Virus record (IMG/VR): IMGVR_UViG_3300032086_001086
Coordinates: 1-21,530 of that record
Strand: one strand, 5' to 3'
Source: a virus
DNA length: 21,530 nt
Below, one piece after another: positions 1-6,728 of this stretch. The translations under genes were made by a program, and so were the position numbers. Under the pieces are notes generated by a model. That model was not told where the DNA came from and ran no database searches. It saw nothing but the letters and a program-made list of their open reading frames with translations. Within the stretch, counting starts at the first letter, position 1. Every line of letters begins with the position of its first letter.

Positions 1-314
1 ATAAAATACTCCGCATCTACTAATGCCAAAGGCTTAGTATTATTTCGTTTTATTATAACCAAAGGTTCATAATCTTTACAGTTGCTACATGACTGTTCGT
101 ATGCTTTCCAAACATTAACTGCTTGTTGGTTTTTACATTCTATTGAATAGGGGAATTGTTTGCGGGACTGAACGCCCATAATGATATCTTCGCCAGATGA
201 TCCCATAGGGCGTGATTCTAAATCTTCTTTGTCAAAGCCTAGTATTTCTACTAGTTTATCGACCACCCATTGTTGGAGTTTTCTGCCCTTAGCTTTGGCA
301 GACGCTGTTTTCAT
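1..314 (-). CDS. PD-(D/E)XK-type nuclease, 3' end cut by window edge
   Basis: The first 104 codons of a minus-strand gene starting with ATG at 314; the rest lies beyond the left edge. The N-terminus is a basic helix (KAKGRKLQQWVVDKLVE). It is followed by GSSGEDI (Asp43) and, after a short strand, IECK (Glu59, Lys61). The D...ExK spacing is that of the PD-(D/E)XK nuclease core. The later stretch NVWKAYEQ supplies a helix often seen after the ExK strand in this group. The start overlaps the stop of the upstream 48-aa gene in an ATGA, so the two are translationally coupled. It closes the small-gene chain behind the portal and may act in DNA processing or host DNA breakdown. The nuclease fold is well supported; the exact role is inferred. 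Confidence 0.75.
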   Translation of the reverse strand, partial: MKTASAKAKGRKLQQWVVDKLVEILGFDKEDLESRPMGSSGEDIIMGVQSRKQFPYSIECKNQQAVNVWKAYEQSCSNCKDYEPLVIIKRNNTKPLALVDAEYF

Positions 315-457
315 TTGTGTTTTTTAATTACTTCAAACTCTGCTGTTTGTGATGCGCCTTTGTGTGGAACAAACTTACCGCTATGTTTCATAAGTTTGTA
401 AGACTTGCCATCTTTCATAAAGTGATAGCCTTGAGGTGCTTTTATCTTTTTTTTCAT
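311..457 (-). CDS. Small basic protein, 48 aa, unknown function
   Basis: A 48-residue frame starts with ATG at 457 and ends with TGA at 311-313. It overlaps its neighbours by ATGA at both ends (454-457 and 311-314), which strongly supports it as a real gene in a coupled chain. It begins MKKKIKAPQGYHFMKDGKSY, is rich in lysine and has no membrane segment or signal peptide. The Gly-Tyr-His-Phe-Met pattern is reminiscent of short proteins downstream of phage portal genes. I do not recognise a functional family. A virion-associated or DNA-binding role is only a guess from charge and position. Confidence 0.75.
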   Translation of the reverse strand: MKKKIKAPQGYHFMKDGKSYKLMKHSGKFVPHKGASQTAEFEVIKKHK

Positions 458-576
458 TTTTTCTTTTTAGATTTGCTTTTTTTAAGAGCATCAAAGTCTG
501 CTTTAGTAATCTTTGTGCGCGGGGGTGCAACTCTAGCTAACTTCTTTTGCTTTTCTGAATACTTTGAGAATGGCAT
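454..576 (-). CDS. Small lysine-rich protein, 40 aa, unknown function
   Basis: ATG at 576, TGA at 454-456, coupled to the next gene by an ATGA overlap. The protein has 13 lysines and 2 arginines in 40 residues and ends in a lysine run. The core KQKKLARVAPPRTKIT looks like a recurring mini-protein that I recall from uncultured marine phage contigs, near the head genes; its function is not known. An AAAGG-type ribosome binding site lies upstream. Its charge suggests nucleic-acid contact, perhaps as a packaged or scaffolding-associated peptide, but nothing in the sequence proves it. Confidence 0.75.
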   Translation of the reverse strand: MPFSKYSEKQKKLARVAPPRTKITKADFDALKKSKSKKKK

Positions 577-577
577 A

Positions 578-634
578 TTATTTACCTTTCTTTTTCCCTT
601 TGGATTTTTTCTTTGGTTTGCTGTGATACGGCAT
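578..634 (-). CDS. Very short lysine-rich peptide, 18 aa
   Basis: ATG at 634, TAA at 578-580, 18 residues of which nine are lysine (MPYHSKPKKKSKGKKKGK). It exactly fills the gap between the 79-aa and 40-aa genes and has an AAGGAAAA ribosome binding site upstream, in keeping with the chain around it. Peptides starting MPY and ending in lysine runs recur, as I remember it, in this position in marine phages. Function unknown; a DNA-binding or virion-filling peptide is a guess. The main doubt is its length. Confidence 0.55.
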   Translation of the reverse strand: MPYHSKPKKKSKGKKKGK

Positions 635-636
635 AA

Positions 637-876
637 TTATTTTCCTTTTTTAGATTGTTTTGGTTTTAATAAATCTGCATCTGCTTTTCTTGCACCGCCT
701 TTACCAGTAGCAAAGGATCTTACTCTGCCAGCAGCCCAACCATGAGCAGATACGCCTGGACGAGAACCTGATGAGTAATATGCACCCAATCCTCTTTTGT
801 AAACTTTTTCTAGTGTATTTTTAGATATTCCGCTTGATTTGGAATACTTGTCTATTACATCCTTTTTGCCAGCCAT
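637..876 (-). CDS. Conserved phage protein, DUF5824-like, 79 aa
   Basis: ATG at 876 and TAA at 637-639. The central segment KRGLGAYYSSGSRPGVS, followed by a tryptophan-containing stretch and then GKGGARKADADLLKP, is a distinctive pattern that I associate from memory with the phage family DUF5824. The first 30 residues form predicted helices with an alternating charge pattern (KKDVIDKYSKSSGISKNTLE). There are no cysteines or membrane segments. The protein is basic and sits between two other small basic genes downstream of the portal. The family function is not established. The family name is moderately sure; the gene call is firm. Confidence 0.8.
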   Translation of the reverse strand: MAGKKDVIDKYSKSSGISKNTLEKVYKRGLGAYYSSGSRPGVSAHGWAAGRVRSFATGKGGARKADADLLKPKQSKKGK

Positions 877-877
877 A

Positions 878-1066
878 TTACTTTTTGCTTTTACTTCTTA
901 TCTTAGAAATCATGTCCATCATTGCTGGAGTTAATTTACCAGACTTATAGAGTTTAGCGGTTCTTTTTATTTCTGCTTCTCTTTTAGATGGGTTTTTAGC
1001 ACCAGACACATATTTTTTAGGAACACCGCCTTTGGTCTTTGGTACTTTTGCAAACTTTCTTCTCAT
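878..1066 (-). CDS. Small basic protein, 62 aa, conserved-looking, unknown
   Basis: ATG at 1066, TAA at 878-880; 1 nt separates it from the next start at 876. The upstream 33-aa gene ends in an overlapping ATGA. The protein is strongly basic: KVPKTKGGVPKKYVSGAKNP is followed by a helical region (REAEIKRTAKLYKSG) and a C-terminal SKSKK tail. The GGVPKKY pattern with a following helix recurs, as I recall, in short proteins of marine phages. No enzyme motif is visible. Position and charge fit a structural or DNA-associated accessory protein, which remains inference. Confidence 0.75.
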   Translation of the reverse strand: MRRKFAKVPKTKGGVPKKYVSGAKNPSKREAEIKRTAKLYKSGKLTPAMMDMISKIRSKSKK

Positions 1067-1164
1067 AGCCAGTTTTTAATTTTATCTTTTATAAAATCTT
1101 TATGTTTGCTAAATAACACATAGCCAACAATGGCTACTCCTAATAGTATTAATATATATTCCAT
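1063..1164 (-). CDS. Single-pass membrane mini-protein, 33 aa (holin-like candidate)
   Basis: ATG at 1164, TGA at 1063-1065, overlapping the next start as ATGA. Residues 3-18 (YILILLGVAIVGYVLF) form one hydrophobic membrane segment. It is followed by a lysine-rich tail (SKHKDFIKDKIKNWL), so the tail would face the cytoplasm by the positive-inside rule. Such short proteins can be holins, antiholins or small lysis-associated peptides. The next gene upstream also has one membrane segment, and the pair could form a lysis or membrane module. No endolysin gene is in view, so a lysis role is not shown. Confidence 0.6.
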   Translation of the reverse strand: MEYILILLGVAIVGYVLFSKHKDFIKDKIKNWL

Positions 1165-1168
1165 AATT

Positions 1169-1486
1169 TTATTTTACAGGCATTTCGCATTCTTTCAAAC
1201 GCTGGTATTCCCTTTGCTTTAAATCATTAAATTCTTTTTGTAAAAACTCTATTCTTTCGTTTTGCTGAACATCTAATGGCAACATACCACCAGTTTCCCA
1301 ATCACGAATCCAAGTGCTATGTTCTTTAGTGTCGTCTTGCAGTTGCATTACTTTGACCTGTAATACTCTGATTTGTTCAGTTAGAGTTGCATAGCCATAT
1401 ACTGCAACTGACAACGCTACTGCTATTTGAATAAGATAACTTAATGAAATATTAAGCGATGTTTTATCGTCAACCTTGGCTACCAT
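1169..1486 (-). CDS. N-terminal membrane anchor plus coiled coil, 105 aa
   Basis: ATG at 1486, TAA at 1169-1171; the start overlaps the previous gene's end by 7 nt. After about 15 polar residues there is one membrane segment (about residues 16-34, LSYLIQIAVALSVAVYGYA). A long heptad-like helix follows (about 37-102), rich in Leu, Gln, Glu and Lys, with LQVKVMQLQ and EFLQKEFNDLKQ. This layout matches phage membrane-anchored coiled-coil proteins, among them inner-membrane spanins and holin-associated proteins, though no partner outer spanin with a lipobox was found. The function is unproven; the topology is clear. Confidence 0.75.
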   Translation of the reverse strand: MVAKVDDKTSLNISLSYLIQIAVALSVAVYGYATLTEQIRVLQVKVMQLQDDTKEHSTWIRDWETGGMLPLDVQQNERIEFLQKEFNDLKQREYQRLKECEMPVK

Positions 1487-1731
1487 TTCTTACATGACCA
1501 ATATCTAGCGGTCAATTTGCTTGGGGGGTTGGTATCGCATTTGTGTCTAGCACGAAAAGATTTTCGTCTAGCTGGGATATCTTTTTTGATGGTCATGTTG
1601 GGATCACCAAATCTAATCAATCTGACTTTATCACCAACTTTAGCAAGTACAGCAAACTTCTTGGATTTACCAGGTGTGCGTTTAGGTTTGTTATAACCTG
1701 CAAATCTTTCGCCTCTATACTCTATTGCCAT
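1480..1731 (-). CDS. Small basic Cys/His-containing protein, 83 aa, unknown
   Basis: ATG at 1731, TAG at 1480-1482. The sequence shows a beta-rich middle (FAVLAKVGDKVRLIRFGDP) followed by ARRKSFRARHKCD and a C-terminal YWSCKKW. One His and two Cys (RHKCD...WSC) could form part of a metal site, but a complete four-ligand set is not visible within one chain. I recall the pattern KSFRARHKCD...YWSC from other marine phages and cyanophages without a function. It is co-oriented and almost contiguous with the portal-side genes, so it is probably expressed late. Gene call firm, function unknown. Confidence 0.8.
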   Translation of the reverse strand: MAIEYRGERFAGYNKPKRTPGKSKKFAVLAKVGDKVRLIRFGDPNMTIKKDIPARRKSFRARHKCDTNPPSKLTARYWSCKKW

Positions 1732-1732
1732 A

Positions 1733-1909
1733 TTATTGAATTGTGTGTGCTTCTATTTTTATTATCTCACTAAACGGGGTTATTTGACCACCCGTCATAA
1801 TCTCTAAGATACGAAGTGCTTGTTCTTCTGATTCTGCTGTTATATCTGTGCCTTCAAAGATCATGTCCCCTTCTAAAACTTCAATGTTATAGATTTTGGG
1901 GTGGGACAT
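1733..1909 (-). CDS. Small acidic protein, 58 aa, unknown; overlaps portal 3' end
   Basis: I place the start at ATG 1909 (MSHPKIYNIEV), giving a 23-nt overlap with the end of the portal gene. The frame stays open to a GTG at 1963, which would add 18 residues, but that would lie deeper inside the portal gene. An AAGGA lies about 18 nt and an AGGA immediately upstream of the ATG. The protein is acidic, with a beta-strand start and a helix near EEQALRILEIMTGG. No motif is recognised. It lies between portal and the basic mini-gene chain and is probably translated by coupling. Confidence 0.65.
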   Translation of the reverse strand: MSHPKIYNIEVLEGDMIFEGTDITAESEEQALRILEIMTGGQITPFSEIIKIEAHTIQ

Positions 1910-4088
1910 TTCCTGTAAATAATCCTTGGGACTGAGCTTTCGCAGTTTGCCTGATGGTTTCACGATCTCTCTCCATTATTGCGTTTATTTCTGCAATATT
2001 GACTTGCGCCCCATACTTAGCCATTAGCTCTGCTGCTTTTAATCTAATCTGTGCTTCTTCAATATCACGCTGTCTATCGTCATCCATGATGATCTTCATA
2101 CGATCAGTTTCAGCATCAATCATAGCTTTCTGTGCGCTGACTTGTGCTTTCATAGCCTCTGCCTGTGCAAGCATTTCAGTCGCATCTGGTTTCTGTTCTT
2201 CGGGTGGTTGTTGTGGTGGCATAGGCGGTACTTCAGCATTGAAGAATTGTGAAGAATCTTTAAAGCCAGCCAACTCTACAAACTTAGTCAAAGTATTAGC
2301 GTACTGTTGTAAAGACACCAATGGATTGCTTGGCCCTAGTAACTGCATAATTTGTTCTTGCTTGCCAGCTACTTGAGTTAAGACTGCAAACTTTTCTTCG
2401 TCTGAAGATTTAGAGATTGCTACATTCACAATCATATCTTTGTCGCTATCCCAATATCTAGGATCAACAGGAATAAATTTACCATTAAGTCTGAATACAT
2501 CTTGGGCGTTTTGATGTTTGATAACCAAGTTATTAACAATCTTAAACATATCTTTCAGACCGCCTTCAGCGAAGTGTCTGCAAATAAGTTCAATACGACC
2601 TTGTGCGCCAGACATGGTTGCTGCCACCGCAGCTTTGGTGCTTGATTGTAAAGCATCTGCATTTAAACCAGCAGAAGCCTTAGATACACCTGTTCTATTT
2701 TCTTTGGATTCATCCAAATATCCAAGAACAGGGAACGCTTCCTTGCCAACAAACGGGACTGAGAAGGGTTGTACCATTCCTGGCGCACGCACACGAATTG
2801 GCTGACCGATATCTGTATTTAAGACATCATCGATGTTGACCTGCCCTTCGACTACAGCCATTCGTGGGAAAATAGAATGTCCGAGAGAATCTAAGGTATC
2901 TCTCATAATTTGTGATTTTGCAGCTTGTATTGGTTTTAGATAATCTGCTGGGCATGATCCAATCGCGGTGTGCGGTTCAGGATCTGGGCAGAACATACAA
3001 ATAGGTAATTCATCCCATTGTTCTACATTCAAGACATGCAAGCCATTACCAATGGTGCAAACTCTAATGCGCTCATCTATACCATCGCCATCAAAATCGT
3101 AATTGATGTAATGTTCAATATACAAAGCATCTTTACCACCGCTATCGGTACGATCTGGATAGACCATATTATCGAACGGGTTTCTTGCTTCGATTTCTTC
3201 AAAGGCCTCGGGATCTAGTGATGATCCTGTGTAGCCGATATATTCTTCAATCTCGTCATAGTCGTAGCCCATCGCGACAAGTTCGGATGCGGACTTAATC
3301 ATGCGGTGTGCAACATAAGACGCTTCTTCGAGCGTGCGTGCGTGGCGTGCGATAAGAATTTCTTCGGGTGGGACTGCTTCAATGCAAACTTGATCTTTTG
3401 GTTTTAACCTACGAATAACTAAATCGTATTTCGCTGGTATTTCCATTTCAACTTGTTCGCCAGATAGCGGATCAATCTGAATGATTTTTTCCATCGTGAC
3501 AGATTCTTGCACTATCTCAACATTAGGATCTAAAACCAATGCTTGATAAGACTGTGGATCTAAACCTGTGTATTCGTGCGTGGTAGCTTTTACAGAATCG
3601 TCCCAAAATACTTTTACAAAACCAGTCTTTCTAACCAACGCATCTTTGAACGCTGAATATAAAACTTGGAAACCAGGATTCTTCTCTTGAATTAAATAAT
3701 TTATGTAATCGGTTTGTTGCTCGGCTAGGGCAATATCTTCTGGTCCTTTAGGAACAAACTCCACCACCTTTTTCGTACCAAAAAAAGTACGCATGATTTG
3801 TGGAAGCATGAATAAAACTGTATCTCTAACATCTGTAGAAATAAATTCAGACTGTAAACTAGAAGTAGATTCTGGTTCGTTACCAAGATAGTATTCGGTA
3901 GATTCAGCTCTCTCTTGACCAACTTGGTTGATAAAATCTTTGGCATCATCCATTTCGGATTTTAATACGCCAACTAGATCTTGGAGATCTTGTTCTGTAT
4001 CCTTAACTTCTATTTCTACTTCAACATTCTCTTTTTCAGAGCCTTCAAGCAGTTCTTCTATTTTTTCTTCGTAGTCTTTCTTTGCCAT
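1887..4088 (-). CDS. Portal protein
   Basis: A 733-residue protein that forms the head vertex ring through which DNA enters and leaves. Family-typical features are the N-terminal ESTEYYLGNEPES...DVRDTVLFMLPQIMR (about 62-100), the TGFVKVFW strand (155-162), and the clip/stem-region patterns EAVPPEEILIARHAR (237-251) and AAKSQIMRDTLDSLG. NRTGVSKASAGLNADAL lies about two-thirds along. The loop DFDGDGIDE (331-339) looks like an EF-hand-type calcium-binding loop. The last hundred residues are Gln/Ala-rich helix (PPQQPPEEQ, then EAMKAQVSAQKAM), as expected for a portal barrel. It follows TerL after only 3 nt. Length and sequence fit podovirus-style portals better than the shorter HK97-type. Confidence 0.93.
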   Translation of the reverse strand: MAKKDYEEKIEELLEGSEKENVEVEIEVKDTEQDLQDLVGVLKSEMDDAKDFINQVGQERAESTEYYLGNEPESTSSLQSEFISTDVRDTVLFMLPQIMRTFFGTKKVVEFVPKGPEDIALAEQQTDYINYLIQEKNPGFQVLYSAFKDALVRKTGFVKVFWDDSVKATTHEYTGLDPQSYQALVLDPNVEIVQESVTMEKIIQIDPLSGEQVEMEIPAKYDLVIRRLKPKDQVCIEAVPPEEILIARHARTLEEASYVAHRMIKSASELVAMGYDYDEIEEYIGYTGSSLDPEAFEEIEARNPFDNMVYPDRTDSGGKDALYIEHYINYDFDGDGIDERIRVCTIGNGLHVLNVEQWDELPICMFCPDPEPHTAIGSCPADYLKPIQAAKSQIMRDTLDSLGHSIFPRMAVVEGQVNIDDVLNTDIGQPIRVRAPGMVQPFSVPFVGKEAFPVLGYLDESKENRTGVSKASAGLNADALQSSTKAAVAATMSGAQGRIELICRHFAEGGLKDMFKIVNNLVIKHQNAQDVFRLNGKFIPVDPRYWDSDKDMIVNVAISKSSDEEKFAVLTQVAGKQEQIMQLLGPSNPLVSLQQYANTLTKFVELAGFKDSSQFFNAEVPPMPPQQPPEEQKPDATEMLAQAEAMKAQVSAQKAMIDAETDRMKIIMDDDRQRDIEEAQIRLKAAELMAKYGAQVNIAEINAIMERDRETIRQTAKAQSQGLFTGNVPPQNL

Positions 4089-4091
4089 AAA

Positions 4092-5624
4092 TTATCCAAC
4101 TCTTATGATTCGCGATTTGAGAGGTTTCTTGAAATTATAACCGAAATAGTTACCACTTCCACTAAAACTTGCAGCCGAGGATGCCATGGTTAATGCAAGT
4201 GCATCTGCTTTGTCTGGACTTTTTATACCCCTTTTCCTCATTTCGTCCTTGCTTTCTATTTTTATCTTTCCGCTTGAGGTATATTTGTACAAAGGCGAAG
4301 CGAGTTCCGAGGCAAGCTCGTCATCAATAGGAAGTCGGCAATCACGCTTCGCCAACCAATCTTTTACCTCAAACCATAATTCTGCTCGGAGATTCAAATA
4401 ATTCTTTTTAGTCGCAGGAGCTTCCGCCACATTCACACCGCGCACAGGGAGATTTTGCTCTGCGAGGCGATCGACCACTCCTGATCCTAAACCAATAACA
4501 TCGACTAAGATCTCGCTTGGCGTTTCCATCGCAGTTGCATCATCGTATCTGTTCTTGACCGCACCGCATAACTGCATGAGATCCATGCTAGGGAATGTGA
4601 TCATCTCGATGACTGTGTTCCCTTGGCGCACGCACAGCGCGGAGTTATCTCCGCCGAAGCGTGCGACATCTAAGCCCCAGACTATGGGCGCGGAGGCGGT
4701 GAGGGAAACATCGCGCCCCATCGCTGCGCGGATGAGTTCCATGGGTATGACAGTATCGTCATCTGCAGACGGGAACTCACCCATAACTTCAACGCGAGCG
4801 ACTGTGGAATCTTCGCCATACTGTTCGATCATCTTTTGGAAAAGGGCTTGGTCTGTGCCTTCGACTGTGCGCGAGTCGATCTGTTCGGTTTTCCAGTATG
4901 CGCGCTTGGCGTGGAAGGAATCGTAGAATGGCCCTGTGTTTCTGCGCGGGTTGGAGAAGGTAAACCAAAAGCGGTTTTGCGTGGGTTCGGAGAAGAATCC
5001 TTCTGACACGCTGTATATGGGCGCGGGGATACCTGATGCCTCATCCATGATTAGGCAGACTCCGTATGATGAGTGAATACCAGCGAAAGCATCTGGGTTT
5101 TCTTCTGACCATAGTTGCGCTTGCGCGTAGTAGTAACCAGTATCAATTTTTAAGTCGCGGATTAGGGCTTCTTCAAACCATGGTGCTGGTTTTATGGTGG
5201 TGGCTGTTTTAGCAAACCAATGTGAGTTGATAGATAGCGTTAACCATTTACCTAATTCAGCCCATGTTCTTGATCTAAGCTGTTGTTCAGTATTGGCGGT
5301 AACAATTATGGTAGAGCCAAGCCTTGTGGATAGCATCCATAGTATTAACCAAGACACTAAGGCTGATTTACCAATACCACGCCCCGATGCCACCGCCAAT
5401 CTAAACATTTCAGGTAAGTCTTTAACCTGGTTTCTTTGTATGTGTGTTGAAATTTCCCTCAAAATTTTTTCTTGCCACTTCCTTGGCCCTGAGAAATGCT
5501 CGAGGGGGGTGTTAGGTTCTCCCCATGGGAAGATGAATCTGACAAAGTTTAACGGATCATCTTTTATATTCATTGACCAAACAGAGGTCATCAATTCCTT
5601 TTCTTGCTCTGGTTTGTATTTCAT
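4092..5624 (-). CDS. terL: Terminase large subunit (packaging ATPase/nuclease)
   Basis: A 510-aa motor that pumps DNA into the prohead and cuts concatemers. The ATPase has a Walker A at about 80-88 (SGRGIGKSA), a Walker B at about 189-196 (VCLIMDEA) and a coupling region near FTFSNPRRN (222-230). The C-terminal RNase H-like nuclease shows acidic residues in GLDVARFGGDNS (Asp319), ILVDVIGLG (Asp375) and SPDKADALA (Asp471/474). It is complete in length. The start has only a weak GAGATAA site, and 159 bp separate it from TerS, unusual in this otherwise packed module. Its central part is visibly more GC-rich, with many GCGC tetramers, than the flanking genes. Confidence 0.96.
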   Translation of the reverse strand: MKYKPEQEKELMTSVWSMNIKDDPLNFVRFIFPWGEPNTPLEHFSGPRKWQEKILREISTHIQRNQVKDLPEMFRLAVASGRGIGKSALVSWLILWMLSTRLGSTIIVTANTEQQLRSRTWAELGKWLTLSINSHWFAKTATTIKPAPWFEEALIRDLKIDTGYYYAQAQLWSEENPDAFAGIHSSYGVCLIMDEASGIPAPIYSVSEGFFSEPTQNRFWFTFSNPRRNTGPFYDSFHAKRAYWKTEQIDSRTVEGTDQALFQKMIEQYGEDSTVARVEVMGEFPSADDDTVIPMELIRAAMGRDVSLTASAPIVWGLDVARFGGDNSALCVRQGNTVIEMITFPSMDLMQLCGAVKNRYDDATAMETPSEILVDVIGLGSGVVDRLAEQNLPVRGVNVAEAPATKKNYLNLRAELWFEVKDWLAKRDCRLPIDDELASELASPLYKYTSSGKIKIESKDEMRKRGIKSPDKADALALTMASSAASFSGSGNYFGYNFKKPLKSRIIRVG

Positions 5625-5648
5625 AAAAAAAATTATCTCAACAGTTTA

Positions 5649-5677
5649 TATATATACGCACTACGCTGGGTGTTCAA
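5649..5677 (-). promoter_or_regulatory. Possible promoter for terL
   Basis: Read on the minus strand, TTGAAC (5677-5672) is followed after 17 nt by TATATA (5654-5649) within a longer TA run, about 30 nt before the terL start codon. Each box matches four of six sigma70 consensus positions. The -35 box lies inside one arm of the inverted repeat at 5671-5723, so binding at the repeat could control it. The match is moderate and TA-rich runs are common here. Confidence 0.3.
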
Positions 5678-5723
5678 GGGGGGGTAATTCCTGGAAGGAT
5701 CAAGAATCGGCAACCCTTGAACA
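5671..5723. repeat. Perfect 10-bp inverted repeat between terS and terL
   Basis: TGTTCAAGGG at 5671-5680 is exactly reverse-complementary to CCCTTGAACA at 5714-5723, with a 33-nt loop containing the rest of a G7 run. The gap between terS and terL is 159 bp, the longest in the packaging module. It could be an RNA stem-loop, an operator, or part of a packaging initiation (cos/pac) site, which often lie next to terS. The role is not decided by sequence alone. Confidence 0.6.
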
Positions 5724-5724
5724 T

Positions 5725-5777
5725 GCGCGCGTGCGCTTACATACAGAAGGGAGAAGATGAGATCTGCGCGCGCGTGC
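5725..5777. repeat. Paired GCGCGCGTGC direct repeat
   Basis: GCGCGCGTGC occurs at 5725-5734 and again at 5768-5777, 43 bp apart, in the untranslated space just downstream of terS. Both copies sit in alternating purine-pyrimidine GC tracts, unlike the AT-rich surroundings. With the inverted repeat next to it this makes a compact, structured, GC-rich block. Possible roles are a terminase recognition site or a protein-binding site; both are inference. Confidence 0.5.
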
Positions 5778-5783
5778 ATTTGC

Positions 5784-6278
5784 CTAGTTATCGTTGGAGC
5801 TGTCGCTCTCCTTCAAAAGAAACTGCCCCTTCTTTTCTAGCGTTTCTACCTTTTTGCCCTCGATTATGCGTGTATTGGCATTTTCCAGAACATTGGATAA
5901 GTTGATACTGTTCTCTATCTGTTGAACATCCGCCCAAGGATTGCCAGCTTCTTTTCCTTTGTTCTTTAAAAAGAATATTTGTGCGCTAACGGATGGGTCG
6001 CGCCCATTTCTCCCTGTAGCGGAATCAAACAGAGCTGCGCTGACCTGCTCTATGCTCCTTAACTTTCCGCGCCTTATATACTGTTCAATATTTGCAAATT
6101 CTTTTTTACGCCTTTGCAATGTAGTTACAGAACAACCAAATACAGCCTTACATAATGCTTCTTCAGAAAAACCAAGGCCAGCTAATCGCTCCGCTTCCTG
6201 TAGTTGTTCATCTGTAAAAGTTATCTTTTTTCTGCCTGGTTTACCCTTTTTTTCTTCCATTATTGCAGTATTTTGCAT
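5784..6278 (-). CDS. terS: Terminase small subunit
   Basis: A 164-aa protein expected to recognise the packaging site and hand DNA to TerL. Residues 14-60 (GRKKITFTDEQLQEAERLAG followed by FSEEALCKAVFGCSVTTLQR) form a helix-turn-helix of the type found at the N-terminus of TerS. A helical, basic central region (KEFANIEQYIRRGKLRSIEQVSAALFDSA) suits ring formation, and the tail is acidic and polar (ESDSSNDN). Its position directly before TerL and its length agree with the family. The start ATG at 6278 has a GGGAG ribosome binding site about 8 nt upstream. It is the first gene of the leftward packaging operon, facing away from the early operon. Confidence 0.85.
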   Translation of the reverse strand: MQNTAIMEEKKGKPGRKKITFTDEQLQEAERLAGLGFSEEALCKAVFGCSVTTLQRRKKEFANIEQYIRRGKLRSIEQVSAALFDSATGRNGRDPSVSAQIFFLKNKGKEAGNPWADVQQIENSINLSNVLENANTRIIEGKKVETLEKKGQFLLKESDSSNDN

Positions 6279-6295
6279 TTTTTTTGCTCCCTTTT

Positions 6296-6315
6296 AACCC
6301 TTATTCTATAGGGTT
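6296..6315. promoter_or_regulatory. Palindromic candidate operator AACCCT-N8-AGGGTT
   Basis: A 6-bp inverted repeat with an 8-nt centre (6296-6301 and 6310-6315), 18 bp upstream of the terS start and 47 bp before the early promoter. Its size suits a dimeric repressor, but the symmetry is short and no repressor gene is visible next to it. Confidence 0.35.
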
Positions 6316-6330
6316 TTTACAACATATATA

Positions 6331-6350
6331 CATATTTATACATATTTATA
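6331..6350. repeat. Tandem 10-bp repeat CATATTTATA x2
   Basis: Two exact copies of CATATTTATA (6331-6340, 6341-6350), preceded by a degenerate third (ACATATATA). They lie 11 bp upstream of the -35 box of the early promoter, one helical turn apart. The placement fits an AT-rich UP element or an activator/repressor binding site on the same DNA face. Confidence 0.5.
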
Positions 6351-6361
6351 GTAGAAAAGTG

Positions 6362-6390
6362 TTGACATGTGTATATATGCGTAGTTTAAT
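6362..6390 (+). promoter_or_regulatory. Strong sigma70-type early promoter
   Basis: TTGACA (6362-6367) is a perfect -35 box, then a 17-bp spacer, then TTTAAT (6385-6390), matching five of six positions of TATAAT. Transcription should begin near 6397, about 26 nt before the first early gene, whose leader holds AAAGGAGG at 6411-6418. It is the best promoter seen in the window and should be used by host RNA polymerase right after infection. Confidence 0.8.
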
Positions 6391-6422
6391 ATGATTATTG
6401 ATTATTCACTAAAGGAGGAAAA

Positions 6423-6728
6423 ATGGATAACAACAAACAAGATATCTACACATTAGAGCAAAATCTAATTGAAGAGCTTAACGATAACAAAGAAAAGATA
6501 TTAGAATCAAAATATCCTGAAGATTTGATTAATGAATATGCTGATAGTTGGGTTCCAATATATAACTATGATTTATTAAAAGTTGCTCAGTCAGACTTAA
6601 CTTTGGGTTATGTACATGATTCTGATCTCGGAGAAGGAGATATTTATTTCTTGCTTTCTTGTTCAATACGAGAAAGGCTTACTAATATTGGTTGGAATTG
6701 GTTAAATCAGCAAGTAGAGGTTGCATAA
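6423..6728 (+). CDS. First early-operon gene, acidic 101-aa protein, unknown
   Basis: ATG at 6423 follows AAAGGAGG after 4 nt and the promoter at 6362-6390. The protein is acidic and largely helical at the N-terminus (LEQNLIEELNDNKEKILESK), with an aromatic-rich middle (DSWVPIYNYDLL) and a hydrophobic C-terminal part (YFLLSCSIRERLTNIGWNWL). No signal peptide, metal site or enzyme motif is visible and I recognise no family. As the promoter-proximal gene with the best translation signal, it should be among the first and most abundant phage proteins, as expected for a host-takeover or anti-defence protein; that role is inference. Confidence 0.85.
   Translation: MDNNKQDIYTLEQNLIEELNDNKEKILESKYPEDLINEYADSWVPIYNYDLLKVAQSDLTLGYVHDSDLGEGDIYFLLSCSIRERLTNIGWNWLNQQVEVA

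Noticed and set aside
1954-2376. Plus-strand 140-codon Ser/Ile/Ala-rich frame and similar long frames opposite portal, terL and the large virion protein
   Set aside because: They are antisense shadows of strong genes with low-complexity composition and no upstream signals.
5625-5760. Possible tRNA suggested by GTTCAAG-like bases in the terS-terL gap
   Set aside because: No cloverleaf, acceptor stem or anticodon arm can be drawn; the match comes from the inverted repeat.
5757-5840. Plus-strand 27-codon frame with GGGAG and a hydrophobic, signal-like peptide
   Set aside because: It is antisense to terS and the terS-terL gap, no plus-strand promoter leads to it, and the length is within chance expectation.
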